Source of the DNA: SABI01 sp963678555
Lineage (GTDB): Bacteria > Spirochaetota > Spirochaetia > Sphaerochaetales > Sphaerochaetaceae
Assembly (NCBI GenBank): GCA_963678555.2
Contig: CAXXJA010000002.1
Coordinates: 1,251,878-1,315,877, forward strand
Reading direction: 5' to 3'
Length of the DNA stretch: 64,000 nucleotides
Shown piece by piece: positions 7,262 through 15,168 of the stretch; the stretch's first letter is position 1; every line of letters starts with the position of its first letter. Under the pieces are notes generated by a model. The model worked only from the letters and a program-made list of their open reading frames with translations. It ran no database searches and was not told the DNA's origin. Both the position numbers and the translations under genes were made by a program.

Positions 7262-9250
7262 TCATGGTTGAGTCGGGGGTTGTGGATTGGGAGCCGGTGG
7301 CAATGGTTGGCCGAATTCGACCCGATTGCGGCCGCGGCTTTTGGCTAGATAGAGTGCCTTGTCAGCCCTGCTGATAATATCCCGCACCTTGTCGTCGGGC
7401 TGACTCAGGGCCAGGCCGAAGCTGGCGGTTTTGTGGCCGACCGGGGAACTGTGATGGGCCTGGAGTGCTTGGCGCAGATTTTCGGCCATTTCGAGCAGAC
7501 CTTTGCGGTCGGTTTTGGGGCAGACAATCAAAAATTCCTCGCCGCCCCAGCGCCCGGCGGTATCTGTCTGGCGAGTCTTATTCGCCAGCAGTTCAGCCGT
7601 TTCTTTCAGGAATTGATCGCCGACCTGATGGCCATGGGTGTCGTTGACTTTCTTGAAATGATCCAGGTCCAACAGGATCACGCCGAAAGGCATTCCGAAG
7701 CGTCGGGAGCGGGCCAGCTCATCCTCCAGGACTTCGTCGAGCTTATGGCGATTGGCCAGCCCGGTCAGGCGGTCGGTCAAGGCCAGGGTTTCAAGAATTT
7801 CCGCTTCTTTCTCCTTGATTTTTTCGCGTAACTCCAGGGCAATGAGATCTTTGGTCCGTTTTCCGAGTTCCTGGGTCATATTGCTGAAATTATTGCTTAA
7901 CCGATCAATCTCCCTGATTCCGACCGTACCCGGCGGGGCACTTTCAAAAGCGGCGCCGAGGCCACCGGTCAGCTTGGACAGGTTTTCGATCGGTTCCGCA
8001 ATCCGGGCCGCCAGCCTGCTCGATTTATGCTGCAGGTAAAGGAAGAAGGCCGCGTAAAAGAACAGCATCGCAACTATGGCACCGATCCCGATCCGTTTAC
8101 TCAGCGCATCAAGGGCATAGATCGGGGTAAAGATGGCTGACTTGTCAACCAGGGTGAGCAGTCGCCAGCCGGTCGCCGGGACGATCTCCTGGCTGACCAG
8201 GTACGGCGTCCCGGCAATCGTCAGTTCTGCCAGTTCGTCCCGGTTCAGAAACAACTCCTTGAGGGCTGCGTCAATGGGCAACTCTTTGTTGCTCAACAGG
8301 TTGTATTCGCCGCTCTGAGCCAGAACCGCCGTATCCGCCAGGGATGTCCCCTGGGTTTTCAGCGGCGGTAACCCGAGCAGTTCTGCCAGCTCGGCCGGGA
8401 TCGCCAGGATCGAGCCATTCTCCTCAACCATAAATGCCTGCGCGTTCCACGGCAGTTGGAGATCGAGGATCTGCTTGACAAAGACATCGAGGGTGACGTC
8501 GACACCGCTGACCCCTTCGAGGAAATCGCCCCGGTAGATGGGGACGACATTGGAGATCATCCAGCCCTGGCCGGCCGGGTCCAGATAGACTCCGGTCCAG
8601 ACCGGCAGCCGTTGCGGGTTGTGGCGGGCATCGGCCAGATAATAAAAGTTGAAGGCGGTCAGGTCGAGGGCTGGCCCGAACTGCTCGGGCGCATTGTCCA
8701 GAAACGGATAGATGCGGACCATATTGTCCCAGGTATTAATATACGCTTGGGTAATGATCGGGCTGGTCTGTACCACGGAGATCAGGATGTCATCCAGCAT
8801 TTCACTGCACAGCGCCTTTTTTTTCTCAACGGTCCCAATGGAGGTTGAGGCCGAATAATACAGGCTGGCGCCGCCGTTGTTGTTGGTTTTGTAATAGGCC
8901 CCGTTGCGGTGAACGGCAAACCTCGGGGTGTCGTTGGGAAGAAAGCAGCTGTCCGAGTTAGCAAAAAACTTTTCATGATCCCGCTGCAGGATAGCGGCAT
9001 AGCGGGAGACCTCCTGCAGTTGGGTGTTGATATTGTTGACTTCCCGGCGGGTCACGTCGCGGAGATGGTGGCTGACTTCAGTGAACAGAGTTTGCTTGTT
9101 GTGTTCTGAGATATAGGCATTGATGCCGAAGTAAAGCAGCACCAGCGCCAGCTCGATAATCAGGATGGGAACCAGGGAGCTGGTCAGCGCACTTCGATAA
9201 ATAAGTCCCTGCAGGTTTTTTGAACTCATTCGAGGCATGCCGATCCTCAT
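7262..9250 (-). CDS. Membrane diguanylate cyclase, dCache-HAMP-like-GGDEF
   Basis: 662 residues. A transmembrane segment at about 22-46 is followed by a large periplasmic dCache-type sensor up to about 385, with GGVSG-like GVSGVDVTLDVFVKQIL. A second membrane segment lies at about 390-412, then a HAMP-like linker, a coiled coil (REKIKEKEAEILETLALTDR) and a GGDEF domain. The active site is GGEEF in RWGGEEFLIVC, and the inhibitory I-site RQTD lies just upstream. It should make c-di-GMP from two GTP in response to an external ligand. It is monocistronic, with the start chosen as the first Met; Met-5 and Met-8 are also possible. Confidence 0.9.
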   Translation of the reverse strand: MRIGMPRMSSKNLQGLIYRSALTSSLVPILIIELALVLLYFGINAYISEHNKQTLFTEVSHHLRDVTRREVNNINTQLQEVSRYAAILQRDHEKFFANSDSCFLPNDTPRFAVHRNGAYYKTNNNGGASLYYSASTSIGTVEKKKALCSEMLDDILISVVQTSPIITQAYINTWDNMVRIYPFLDNAPEQFGPALDLTAFNFYYLADARHNPQRLPVWTGVYLDPAGQGWMISNVVPIYRGDFLEGVSGVDVTLDVFVKQILDLQLPWNAQAFMVEENGSILAIPAELAELLGLPPLKTQGTSLADTAVLAQSGEYNLLSNKELPIDAALKELFLNRDELAELTIAGTPYLVSQEIVPATGWRLLTLVDKSAIFTPIYALDALSKRIGIGAIVAMLFFYAAFFLYLQHKSSRLAARIAEPIENLSKLTGGLGAAFESAPPGTVGIREIDRLSNNFSNMTQELGKRTKDLIALELREKIKEKEAEILETLALTDRLTGLANRHKLDEVLEDELARSRRFGMPFGVILLDLDHFKKVNDTHGHQVGDQFLKETAELLANKTRQTDTAGRWGGEEFLIVCPKTDRKGLLEMAENLRQALQAHHSSPVGHKTASFGLALSQPDDKVRDIISRADKALYLAKSRGRNRVEFGQPLPPAPNPQPPTQP

Positions 9251-9462
9251 TGGTCCTAAGGCTGGCTGATTTTCTCGGCCGCTTGCCCACCGAGCCTGCC
9301 GTCAAAAGTCCGGAAAGCGTGATCCAGCGGTCTCCTGACGGGACATGGGGAAATAATCTGGCGAAAGTTTATCATTTATGTCGGGTATTTTCAAAGAACT
9401 CTGCTGCCGGTTGGCGGCAAAGGGGCCAGGCTTTGTCGCAGAACAGCAGGAGTGCCCCTGAA

Positions 9463-10773
9463 TTATTCGACTTCGGGAAGAGAAATGGCCAGGACTGCTC
9501 CGGCGACTCCCAGCAGCGACAGCAGCAGAATAATGGTGCTGATGGATAAAACGGTACTGAGCGCACCGCTGAACCCCATGATCAGCAGGATGATGCCGAT
9601 CATGCTATTACTGACCGAGACATAATCGGTCCGTTTGTTCCCTTCGGCCAGGTCGACCACGTAGGTTTTGCGACCGACTCGGACCCCCTGGTGGGCGATG
9701 CTCAGAATGAAATAGACGGCAGGCAGCAGCCAGGGCAGGGCCAGCCAGCCGGGTTGGACGCTGTCGATCAGGTAGACGATGATCCCCAGAATCGCTGTCA
9801 TAATCGCCGCGGCAATCATCACCTTGCGACTGGAGCGATCGGCGAACCGTCCCCAGAATGGTGCGGACAGCAGGCTGGCCGCACCGCTGGCCAGAATGAA
9901 CAGGCCGAGCAGGGAGACCGGAGAGCCCAGGTTTTTTTGGGCCAAGACCACGTAATAAGGAGCGGTCAGTGCGGAACAAAGGAGTAGCGCACGGGTGATG
10001 ACAAAGCGCCGGAACGGTTTGTCGCGGCGGAGAATGTCAATGCGTTTGATGGCCTCGACCAGGGCATTCCTGCCGCCCTCGGTGGCACCGGGGAATTCTT
10101 TGATGCGGGCATAAACCAGCGCAGCGAGCAGCCACAAGGCCCCGGCAGCGATCAACATGACCGCGTAGTTGAGCGGGGTCAGCGTCTGGTTGGCGCTGAA
10201 CAGAAACAGTAGCCCGAGGCCGACTGTCACCAGGCCGGAACTGCTGGCGGACCAGCCGGTAACCTGTCCGCGGCGGGTTTTTGGGATGGTTTTCCCGATG
10301 ACATCCTTGGACGCGACCGAGCTGAGCCCGCGGGCCAGACTGAACAGGGTGAGCAGGGCGATGATGCACCATCCCGCCAGCGCGCCCCGCAGGGTCCAGG
10401 CCACAATCCCGATACTGACCATGGCTGCTGCCTGAAGGATACTGCCGAGTATCCAGACCCCTTTGCGGATCTCCTGTTTGCGGATAAAGCCGGCGATGAC
10501 CAACTGGGGAAGCAGCGCGCCCGATTCACGAATCGGCACCAGGAAGCCGATCAAGTATAAAGGGGCATGAATCGTTTCCATAACCCAGGGGAGGACAACT
10601 TTAGGATTGGCGACCGCATCGCCGAGCTGACTGAAAAAATGGCTGAAAACCATCAGCAGAAAATTACCTGGCACAACCTGACAGGCTTCATCACTGATCG
10701 CTTTGCAAGCTCTGGCGTCTTCTTCACCAACCAGCTTTTCGTAGATGCTTTGGGCAAGTTCCTGTTGTGGCAT
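9463..10773 (-). CDS. MFS transporter
   Basis: 436 residues with a soluble N-terminal stretch of about 55 residues and then 12 hydrophobic segments. Visible motifs are QLVIAGFIRKQEIRKGVWIL in the first loop, SVASKDVIGKTIPKTRRGQV in the second, and WGRFADRSSRKVMI in the central loop, the MFS motif-A position of the C-half. It carries small solutes by proton coupling; the substrate is not deducible. No neighbouring enzyme suggests one. Confidence 0.85.
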   Translation of the reverse strand: MPQQELAQSIYEKLVGEEDARACKAISDEACQVVPGNFLLMVFSHFFSQLGDAVANPKVVLPWVMETIHAPLYLIGFLVPIRESGALLPQLVIAGFIRKQEIRKGVWILGSILQAAAMVSIGIVAWTLRGALAGWCIIALLTLFSLARGLSSVASKDVIGKTIPKTRRGQVTGWSASSSGLVTVGLGLLFLFSANQTLTPLNYAVMLIAAGALWLLAALVYARIKEFPGATEGGRNALVEAIKRIDILRRDKPFRRFVITRALLLCSALTAPYYVVLAQKNLGSPVSLLGLFILASGAASLLSAPFWGRFADRSSRKVMIAAAIMTAILGIIVYLIDSVQPGWLALPWLLPAVYFILSIAHQGVRVGRKTYVVDLAEGNKRTDYVSVSNSMIGIILLIMGFSGALSTVLSISTIILLLSLLGVAGAVLAISLPEVE

Positions 10774-11199
10774 GGAGAAAACCTTTTTAGCTCAGGTGCA
10801 GAAATAACCTGTTCTTATTTCTTCATTCGTTGTCATCCGGAAACACTGGATGACAATCATTAAGTTTTCAGATGGAAATTAATTCGCAAGCAAGTATAAC
10901 AGGCAGGCCGGTGAAAAACAGCCTAGATAGCTCATGATCGATCAACCATCAGCAATAACAGGCCTTGATCTTACTGCTTTTGTCGAGCTAAAGAGTCTTT
11001 GGGGAGGGGTTTTTAATAAAATTTATCTGCATTGTCGAAAGACGACGTATGGTCTGCAATAGCTGGTGACAGGGAGCACAGGTGAAAGTGAAGGGTCTGC
11101 GATTCCGGAACTGGAGCGGGCCGGTAAACGGTGGCAGCAGGCTGCGCTGAAGGAGCAGGTCGTATGTGGTGGGGCTCCTTCAGGACGTGAGTGGAGTCG
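10774..11199. other. Intergenic stretch with a 9-bp palindrome
   Basis: No supported gene. A perfect stem TTGTCATCC / GGATGACAA (10830-10838, 10848-10856) with the loop GGAAACACT resembles one end of element A (CATCCGGAAAC), followed by AAGTTTTCAGAT, also found in that element. It may be a decayed element A end. Confidence 0.5.
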
Positions 11200-11472
11200 T
11201 CAGATATCGTCCTTTTTGACATCTTCAGCAGTGACCCAGACTAGATTTTCTTCGATCTCGCCGGTGCGGATTTTTTGCTCCGCAATGGCCAGTAGGCTTG
11301 ATTTGCTGGCCTGAAACTGTGACATCGGATCGGTTTCGCCATTGTCCGGATCGATGGTGCGCAATGCTTCCAGTGACATACGACAGAAAATGCTTTCGTC
11401 ATCAACTTTCGCCCGGTAGGAAACACCGCCGTCAGGGGACATGACAGCCGGACCGCAAAAGAAAATATTCAT
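11200..11472 (-). CDS. DUF1488-like small protein
   Basis: 90 residues from the ATG at 11470-11472, preceded by AAGGAG; an upstream Met six codons earlier lacks such a site. The pattern VSYRAKVDDESIFCRMSLEA, then LAIAEQKIRTGEI and VWVTAEDV, fits the short DUF1488 family, whose role is unknown. It is soluble with no signal peptide. No operon partner is adjacent. Confidence 0.7.
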   Translation of the reverse strand: MNIFFCGPAVMSPDGGVSYRAKVDDESIFCRMSLEALRTIDPDNGETDPMSQFQASKSSLLAIAEQKIRTGEIEENLVWVTAEDVKKDDI

Positions 11473-11581
11473 GGAATTCTCCTTGAACATGGCCGGTTGG
11501 ATACCGCCACGGGGTTAATATTCGTCATACATATCATAAAAGTAGATCGGATGATAGCAGTCATCGGAGCATCTTTATATC

Positions 11582-11810
11582 CTGGTCATGTTAGGCATTT
11601 ATAAGCGGTCCGGGTAGATGACAGGTGGCGAAACTGCCGCCGGATGTCTGCCGGGATCTGCTCGCATTCCTTGAGCCATTTTTTATTATCCTGAACGAAG
11701 CCGAGCGATTCCCGCTGGACAGCCAGCACCCAGCGCCGGGTGGCCGCATCGCCGCTTTCAGTTTTCCCCCGGCTGTCTCAGCGCCGCGGCTATTTCCTGC
11801 ATGATTTCAA
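11582..11810 (-). pseudogene. Decayed small gene, unidentified
   Basis: One minus-strand frame reads like protein (WVLAVQRESLGFVQDNKKW, then EQIPADIRRQFRHLSSTR) and ends near 11597, but no start codon leads into it. The preceding coding-like stretch (MQEIAAALRQPGEN) is in another frame and ends in TGA. I read this as a gene remnant after a frameshift. The family is not recognised. The remainder of 11473-11963 shows nothing else. Confidence 0.35.
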
Positions 11811-11963
11811 AATCCTGTGGATTAAATTTTTTTGGTCCACAGGAACTGATGAGTCTCTTTCTTTCTCCAGGCGATCGGTCAGTGCCATTGTCTGAAGAAT
11901 GCATGGTCGTTTTTGCGCTTGTCACTGCAAACCGTTTCTGGGTGTTGCCTGCTCCTCCCAGTT

Positions 11964-13082
11964 TTATCGCGGCAATGAAAAGCTGAAGGTTGTCCCCTGC
12001 TTCTGCGAAGAATGAAAATTGACTTTTCCACCGAGGATTTTCTCACCGAAAAACTTCATTGAAAAGGTGCCAATTCCCCGCCCGACCTGTTCTTTGGTGG
12101 AGAAATTTCGCTGGAAAATACGCCGGGCAACCTCTGGAGGGATTGTTTGATTATTCCAGACATGAAAGGTCAGGTGTTTGGGGTCTGCCTCTGACCAGAC
12201 GCGGACCGATCCCGCCGACTCCGCGGCTTCCAGGGCATTGATGACCATGTTGCACAGGACCCGCAATAATAAGGAACTATCCGTGATCACAACGGCGTCC
12301 GTAGCGGCTTCAGTAAACTGAAGAGACTTGCCCTGGGCCGCCGGGTGGGTGGAGAAAAAGTTTTTTAATTCCTTCAACACTTCTGCTGCGGATATTCTGT
12401 GGTGCAGGGGTTGGTAGCTGCAGGATTCGGTTTGGGTCAGGCAACGCTGAATGGCGATTTCTTTATGCAGGCGAACGGCTGCCTGGTGCAGATTTTTGGC
12501 CAGGGGAATCGGCGTTTGCCTGACCAGAAGCTCGCTGGCCCCTTCCAGGGCGGCCAGCATATTGTTGATATCGTGAAAAAAGGTCCGTTCCAGGGCGGCC
12601 CGCTGTTGTTGCAGGGTGACATCCTGGAGAAACAATAGGAGGAATCTTTCCCCGTCGATCAGGATCGGTTGGGAGCGGACCTGCAGCGCAAGATCGATCT
12701 CCTCATCGCCTTTTCGGGTTGTCAGAGCACAGATTCTTTCTACCGGCTTATTCTGCTCCAGGCTGGAAACGATGGCGATGGTCGCCCCGCAACTCGAGCA
12801 CATCTTGGTGGTTCCGCAGCAGGCGGATTCCTCCTGGACATAAGTACATTGCAAAGCTTCGCCCGGTTTTAGGCCCAGGGCTTCGTCAGCGGACTCAAGG
12901 TTGAGCATTTGTAACAAAGAGTCGTTGACCGCCACAATCTGCCGCTGTTCGTTCAGAACTGCGAGCAGACCGTTGATGGAATAGAGCAGGCCACTGACCA
13001 CCGGGTGTGCGCTGAGAATTTCAATTTGCGCCGCCAGTTTTTTTGAGCCCGCTTTTGCGGGGGGAGCGAAAAAACTTTTCAT
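11964..13082 (-). CDS. PAS-type sensor histidine kinase with cysteine cluster
   Basis: 372 residues from the ATG at 13080-13082 (GAGGAAG upstream). A PAS-like domain spans roughly 35-165, with VNDSLLQMLNLESADEA. A conserved cysteine pattern lies inside it: C in ALQCTYV, CC in ESACCG, and C-x2-C in KMCSSCGA. The dimerisation region has the likely phospho-acceptor His in FFHDINNMLAALEG. The ATPase domain has the N-box NMVINALEAAE and the G-rich GIGTFSMKFFGE and QGTTFSFSLPR. It has no membrane segment, so it is cytosolic. No response regulator is adjacent. Confidence 0.85.
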   Translation of the reverse strand: MKSFFAPPAKAGSKKLAAQIEILSAHPVVSGLLYSINGLLAVLNEQRQIVAVNDSLLQMLNLESADEALGLKPGEALQCTYVQEESACCGTTKMCSSCGATIAIVSSLEQNKPVERICALTTRKGDEEIDLALQVRSQPILIDGERFLLLFLQDVTLQQQRAALERTFFHDINNMLAALEGASELLVRQTPIPLAKNLHQAAVRLHKEIAIQRCLTQTESCSYQPLHHRISAAEVLKELKNFFSTHPAAQGKSLQFTEAATDAVVITDSSLLLRVLCNMVINALEAAESAGSVRVWSEADPKHLTFHVWNNQTIPPEVARRIFQRNFSTKEQVGRGIGTFSMKFFGEKILGGKVNFHSSQKQGTTFSFSLPR

Positions 13083-13224
13083 AGCATTCTTCCTCGGTAA
13101 AAGGATTTGCCCGGACAGAGTTGTCGAGAAGCATGGTCCTGCCAGCACCCCTGGTGTTTAAGCGTCAGGAGCGCGTCGGCCGGGTTGGGCATGGGAGTGG
13201 GTGAGGAGGCGGTCTTCTGACCAG

Positions 13225-13275
13225 TCAAAAAAACAAAAAACCGCCCCTGCTTTGTTCAGCAGGCTGCGGTTTGGC
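13225..13275 (-). terminator. Intrinsic terminator for the cupin transcript
   Basis: The stem AAACCGC...GCGGTTT (13238-13244, 13266-13272) contains an inner CCTGCT/AGCAGG pair. Read on the minus strand, it is followed by a T-rich tract (complement of AAAAAAACAAAAAA). It lies about 120 bp past the cupin stop. Confidence 0.7.
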
Positions 13276-13394
13276 AAATGTTTCTCAAAGCTGGTCTCTT
13301 CATGGCATCTCCTACCCTCAAAAACTACCGCAAAATCGGATAAATATCAAGAACAGGAGATTTGGCAACCGTCGCTTGGGGGCAGGGCGCTGTT

Positions 13395-13718
13395 TCAGAG
13401 TGCCGGATAAAAAACGGCCAACCATAGGGTCAACTGATCCGGATCAGTGCGGCTGACCCGATGCTTGACATGAGCCGGCAGCAGCAGATAATCACCTCGT
13501 TTCAGCTCCTGCTCACGACCATCTGCAAACTGAATCGTTGCCGAGCCCTCCAGCACCATGACCCATTCGTGTTCTTCCTGGTCGTACCAGCCGGATGCCG
13601 GCGAACTTTGCCCCCTGGAGACAATCCTTTCAATGCGCACCATTTTTGAGTGAACCAGCTCCAGGAACTCTTCTTCCGCCAGCTCAACCGGTAACTTGTC
13701 AAAAATATTGCCTATCAT
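13395..13718 (-). CDS. Cupin-domain protein
   Basis: 107 residues, a single small cupin barrel. Motif 1 appears as QEEHEWVMVLEGSATIQF and motif 2 as GDYLLLPAHVKHRVSRTDP, giving candidate metal ligands His, Glu and His. It resembles the short YqfQ/phosphohexose-like cupins often described as metal-binding proteins of unknown function. It lies 27 bp downstream of the LuxR-type gene in the same direction, so it may be in its operon. Confidence 0.85.
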   Translation of the reverse strand: MIGNIFDKLPVELAEEEFLELVHSKMVRIERIVSRGQSSPASGWYDQEEHEWVMVLEGSATIQFADGREQELKRGDYLLLPAHVKHRVSRTDPDQLTLWLAVFYPAL

Positions 13719-13745
13719 AACATTTCCTGACTGTTTGGAACCCGC

Positions 13746-15026
13746 TCAACCCCGGCTGTTCACCAAACTGGCCAAATCTTTCCGACTGCGCATCCCCAGC
13801 TTATCATAAACCCGCTTCATGTAGGTTTTGACGGATGATTCCGAAATATCCAGCTGACTGGCGATATCCCGGTAGGTCATGCCGTTCAAACTGTGCTGGA
13901 GAACCAGAAATTCCCGGTCGGACAGTTGCAGCCGGATGCTGTCGGGAAGAGTAATCTGCACAGGTTCAGGCTGGGCAACCGGCTGGGACGGACTCTGCTC
14001 GGCAAACCATTGTTGAATGCGCCAGCGGTAATAGTAAAGGCTCAGTGCGGCCAGGTTCAGGCAGATCAGCCCGGTCAGGGCGATACTGCCGGCGTATTGC
14101 TGCAGACTGGCGCCGAGCATCTGACCACCGCTGACCCCGAGGCAGAGGGTTGCCAGGCCGAAACCGAAAGCGCGAATCGGGTCGTTAAAGGAGAGTAGAT
14201 AGACAATAAGAAACAGGTCGATGATCCCCTGACCTGCCTGCATACTGAACATTGCCCAGTTTACCGCCAGCGGTTGGCGGGTCTGCAGCAGGATAAAGGC
14301 CAGCATGGCCAGCAGGATTCCCCCCATCAGGGAGAGTTCGCGGTTGCTCTTGACCAGTCTTGCACTGGCGCTGACCGTGCCGATGTAGAAAAACAGTTCC
14401 AGACCCGGGGCTATGGCCTGGTCAAGATAAGCCGGGTACATAAAGCTGTACATCAAACCGCCGACCAGATGAAAGAGCAGGATAAAGGGTAGAATCAGCC
14501 AAAGTTCTCCCAAGGCGGATTTTCCTCTTTGCAGCGCCTGGGAAGACCGTGCTTTGGGTTTCAGTAGCAGACTGAGCAGGGGCAGGCTGAGCAGCGTGAA
14601 GAACCAAGGTGAGTTCTGTGGTTGAGCCAGCAGGGCAAACAGCACCAGATTGGCCCCGACCAGGCCGATAGCTGCATGACAGACAGGGGTTGCCGACTGC
14701 CGCAGGCGAGCGCAGGCCGCAACCGCCACCAAAGCTCCGCTGAATCCCAAGGGCATTCCGATCCAAGGGAGCGCGGTGCCGAAAAACGGCAGTAGACTGG
14801 TTAAAAGTACTGTAAGAACAGCACCGTAGGGGAGTAACCGCTCCAGTTGTTCCTTTGAACAGCGATAACCGAGCAGAAACAGGCCCAGCACATGAGGCAG
14901 CAGAAAATAGAATGACAGCGCCGGCAGCCCGTTTGCAGAAAGCAGTGGGCCATCCATGGGAACGGCCAGCAGCCAGGTAACAAAGGCGGCAAAAGAAAAA
15001 ACTGGAGAGCAGTGTCTGGCGGTCAT
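13746..15026 (-). CDS. LuxR-type regulator with polytopic membrane domain
   Basis: 426 residues. About ten hydrophobic segments fill residues 5-345. A cytosolic C-terminal LuxR/NarL helix-turn-helix at about 362-424 carries LSDREFLVLQHSLNGMTYRD, IASQLDISESSVKTYMKRVY and DKLGMRSRKDL. Membrane-embedded LuxR proteins of this design are known in other bacteria; what they sense is largely unknown. It is divergent from the discoidin lipoprotein gene, which is a plausible target, and is followed by the cupin. Confidence 0.85.
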   Translation of the reverse strand: MTARHCSPVFSFAAFVTWLLAVPMDGPLLSANGLPALSFYFLLPHVLGLFLLGYRCSKEQLERLLPYGAVLTVLLTSLLPFFGTALPWIGMPLGFSGALVAVAACARLRQSATPVCHAAIGLVGANLVLFALLAQPQNSPWFFTLLSLPLLSLLLKPKARSSQALQRGKSALGELWLILPFILLFHLVGGLMYSFMYPAYLDQAIAPGLELFFYIGTVSASARLVKSNRELSLMGGILLAMLAFILLQTRQPLAVNWAMFSMQAGQGIIDLFLIVYLLSFNDPIRAFGFGLATLCLGVSGGQMLGASLQQYAGSIALTGLICLNLAALSLYYYRWRIQQWFAEQSPSQPVAQPEPVQITLPDSIRLQLSDREFLVLQHSLNGMTYRDIASQLDISESSVKTYMKRVYDKLGMRSRKDLASLVNSRG

Positions 15027-15078
15027 AATTGGAATCGTGGTTGATGTATGTTCAGTATTTTTCTGTCTTTTTTAGTGG

Positions 15079-15101
15079 AAAGTTGACAAAAAGTCGACTT
15101 T
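15079..15101. promoter_or_regulatory. Palindrome between divergent LuxR-type and lipoprotein genes
   Basis: AAAGTTGAC-AAAAA-GTCGACTTT is an inverted repeat with 8 of 9 positions paired, placed in the 142-bp divergent spacer. It includes a TTGACA that could serve as a -35 box for the plus-strand gene. It is a candidate operator for the membrane LuxR-type regulator. No convincing -10 box was fixed. Confidence 0.45.
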
Positions 15102-15168
15102 ATTTTCCCCCATATTAATGTTTGTTTAGGTCTCAATACAAAACCGACAGGTGAAAGGAGATCTGAAC

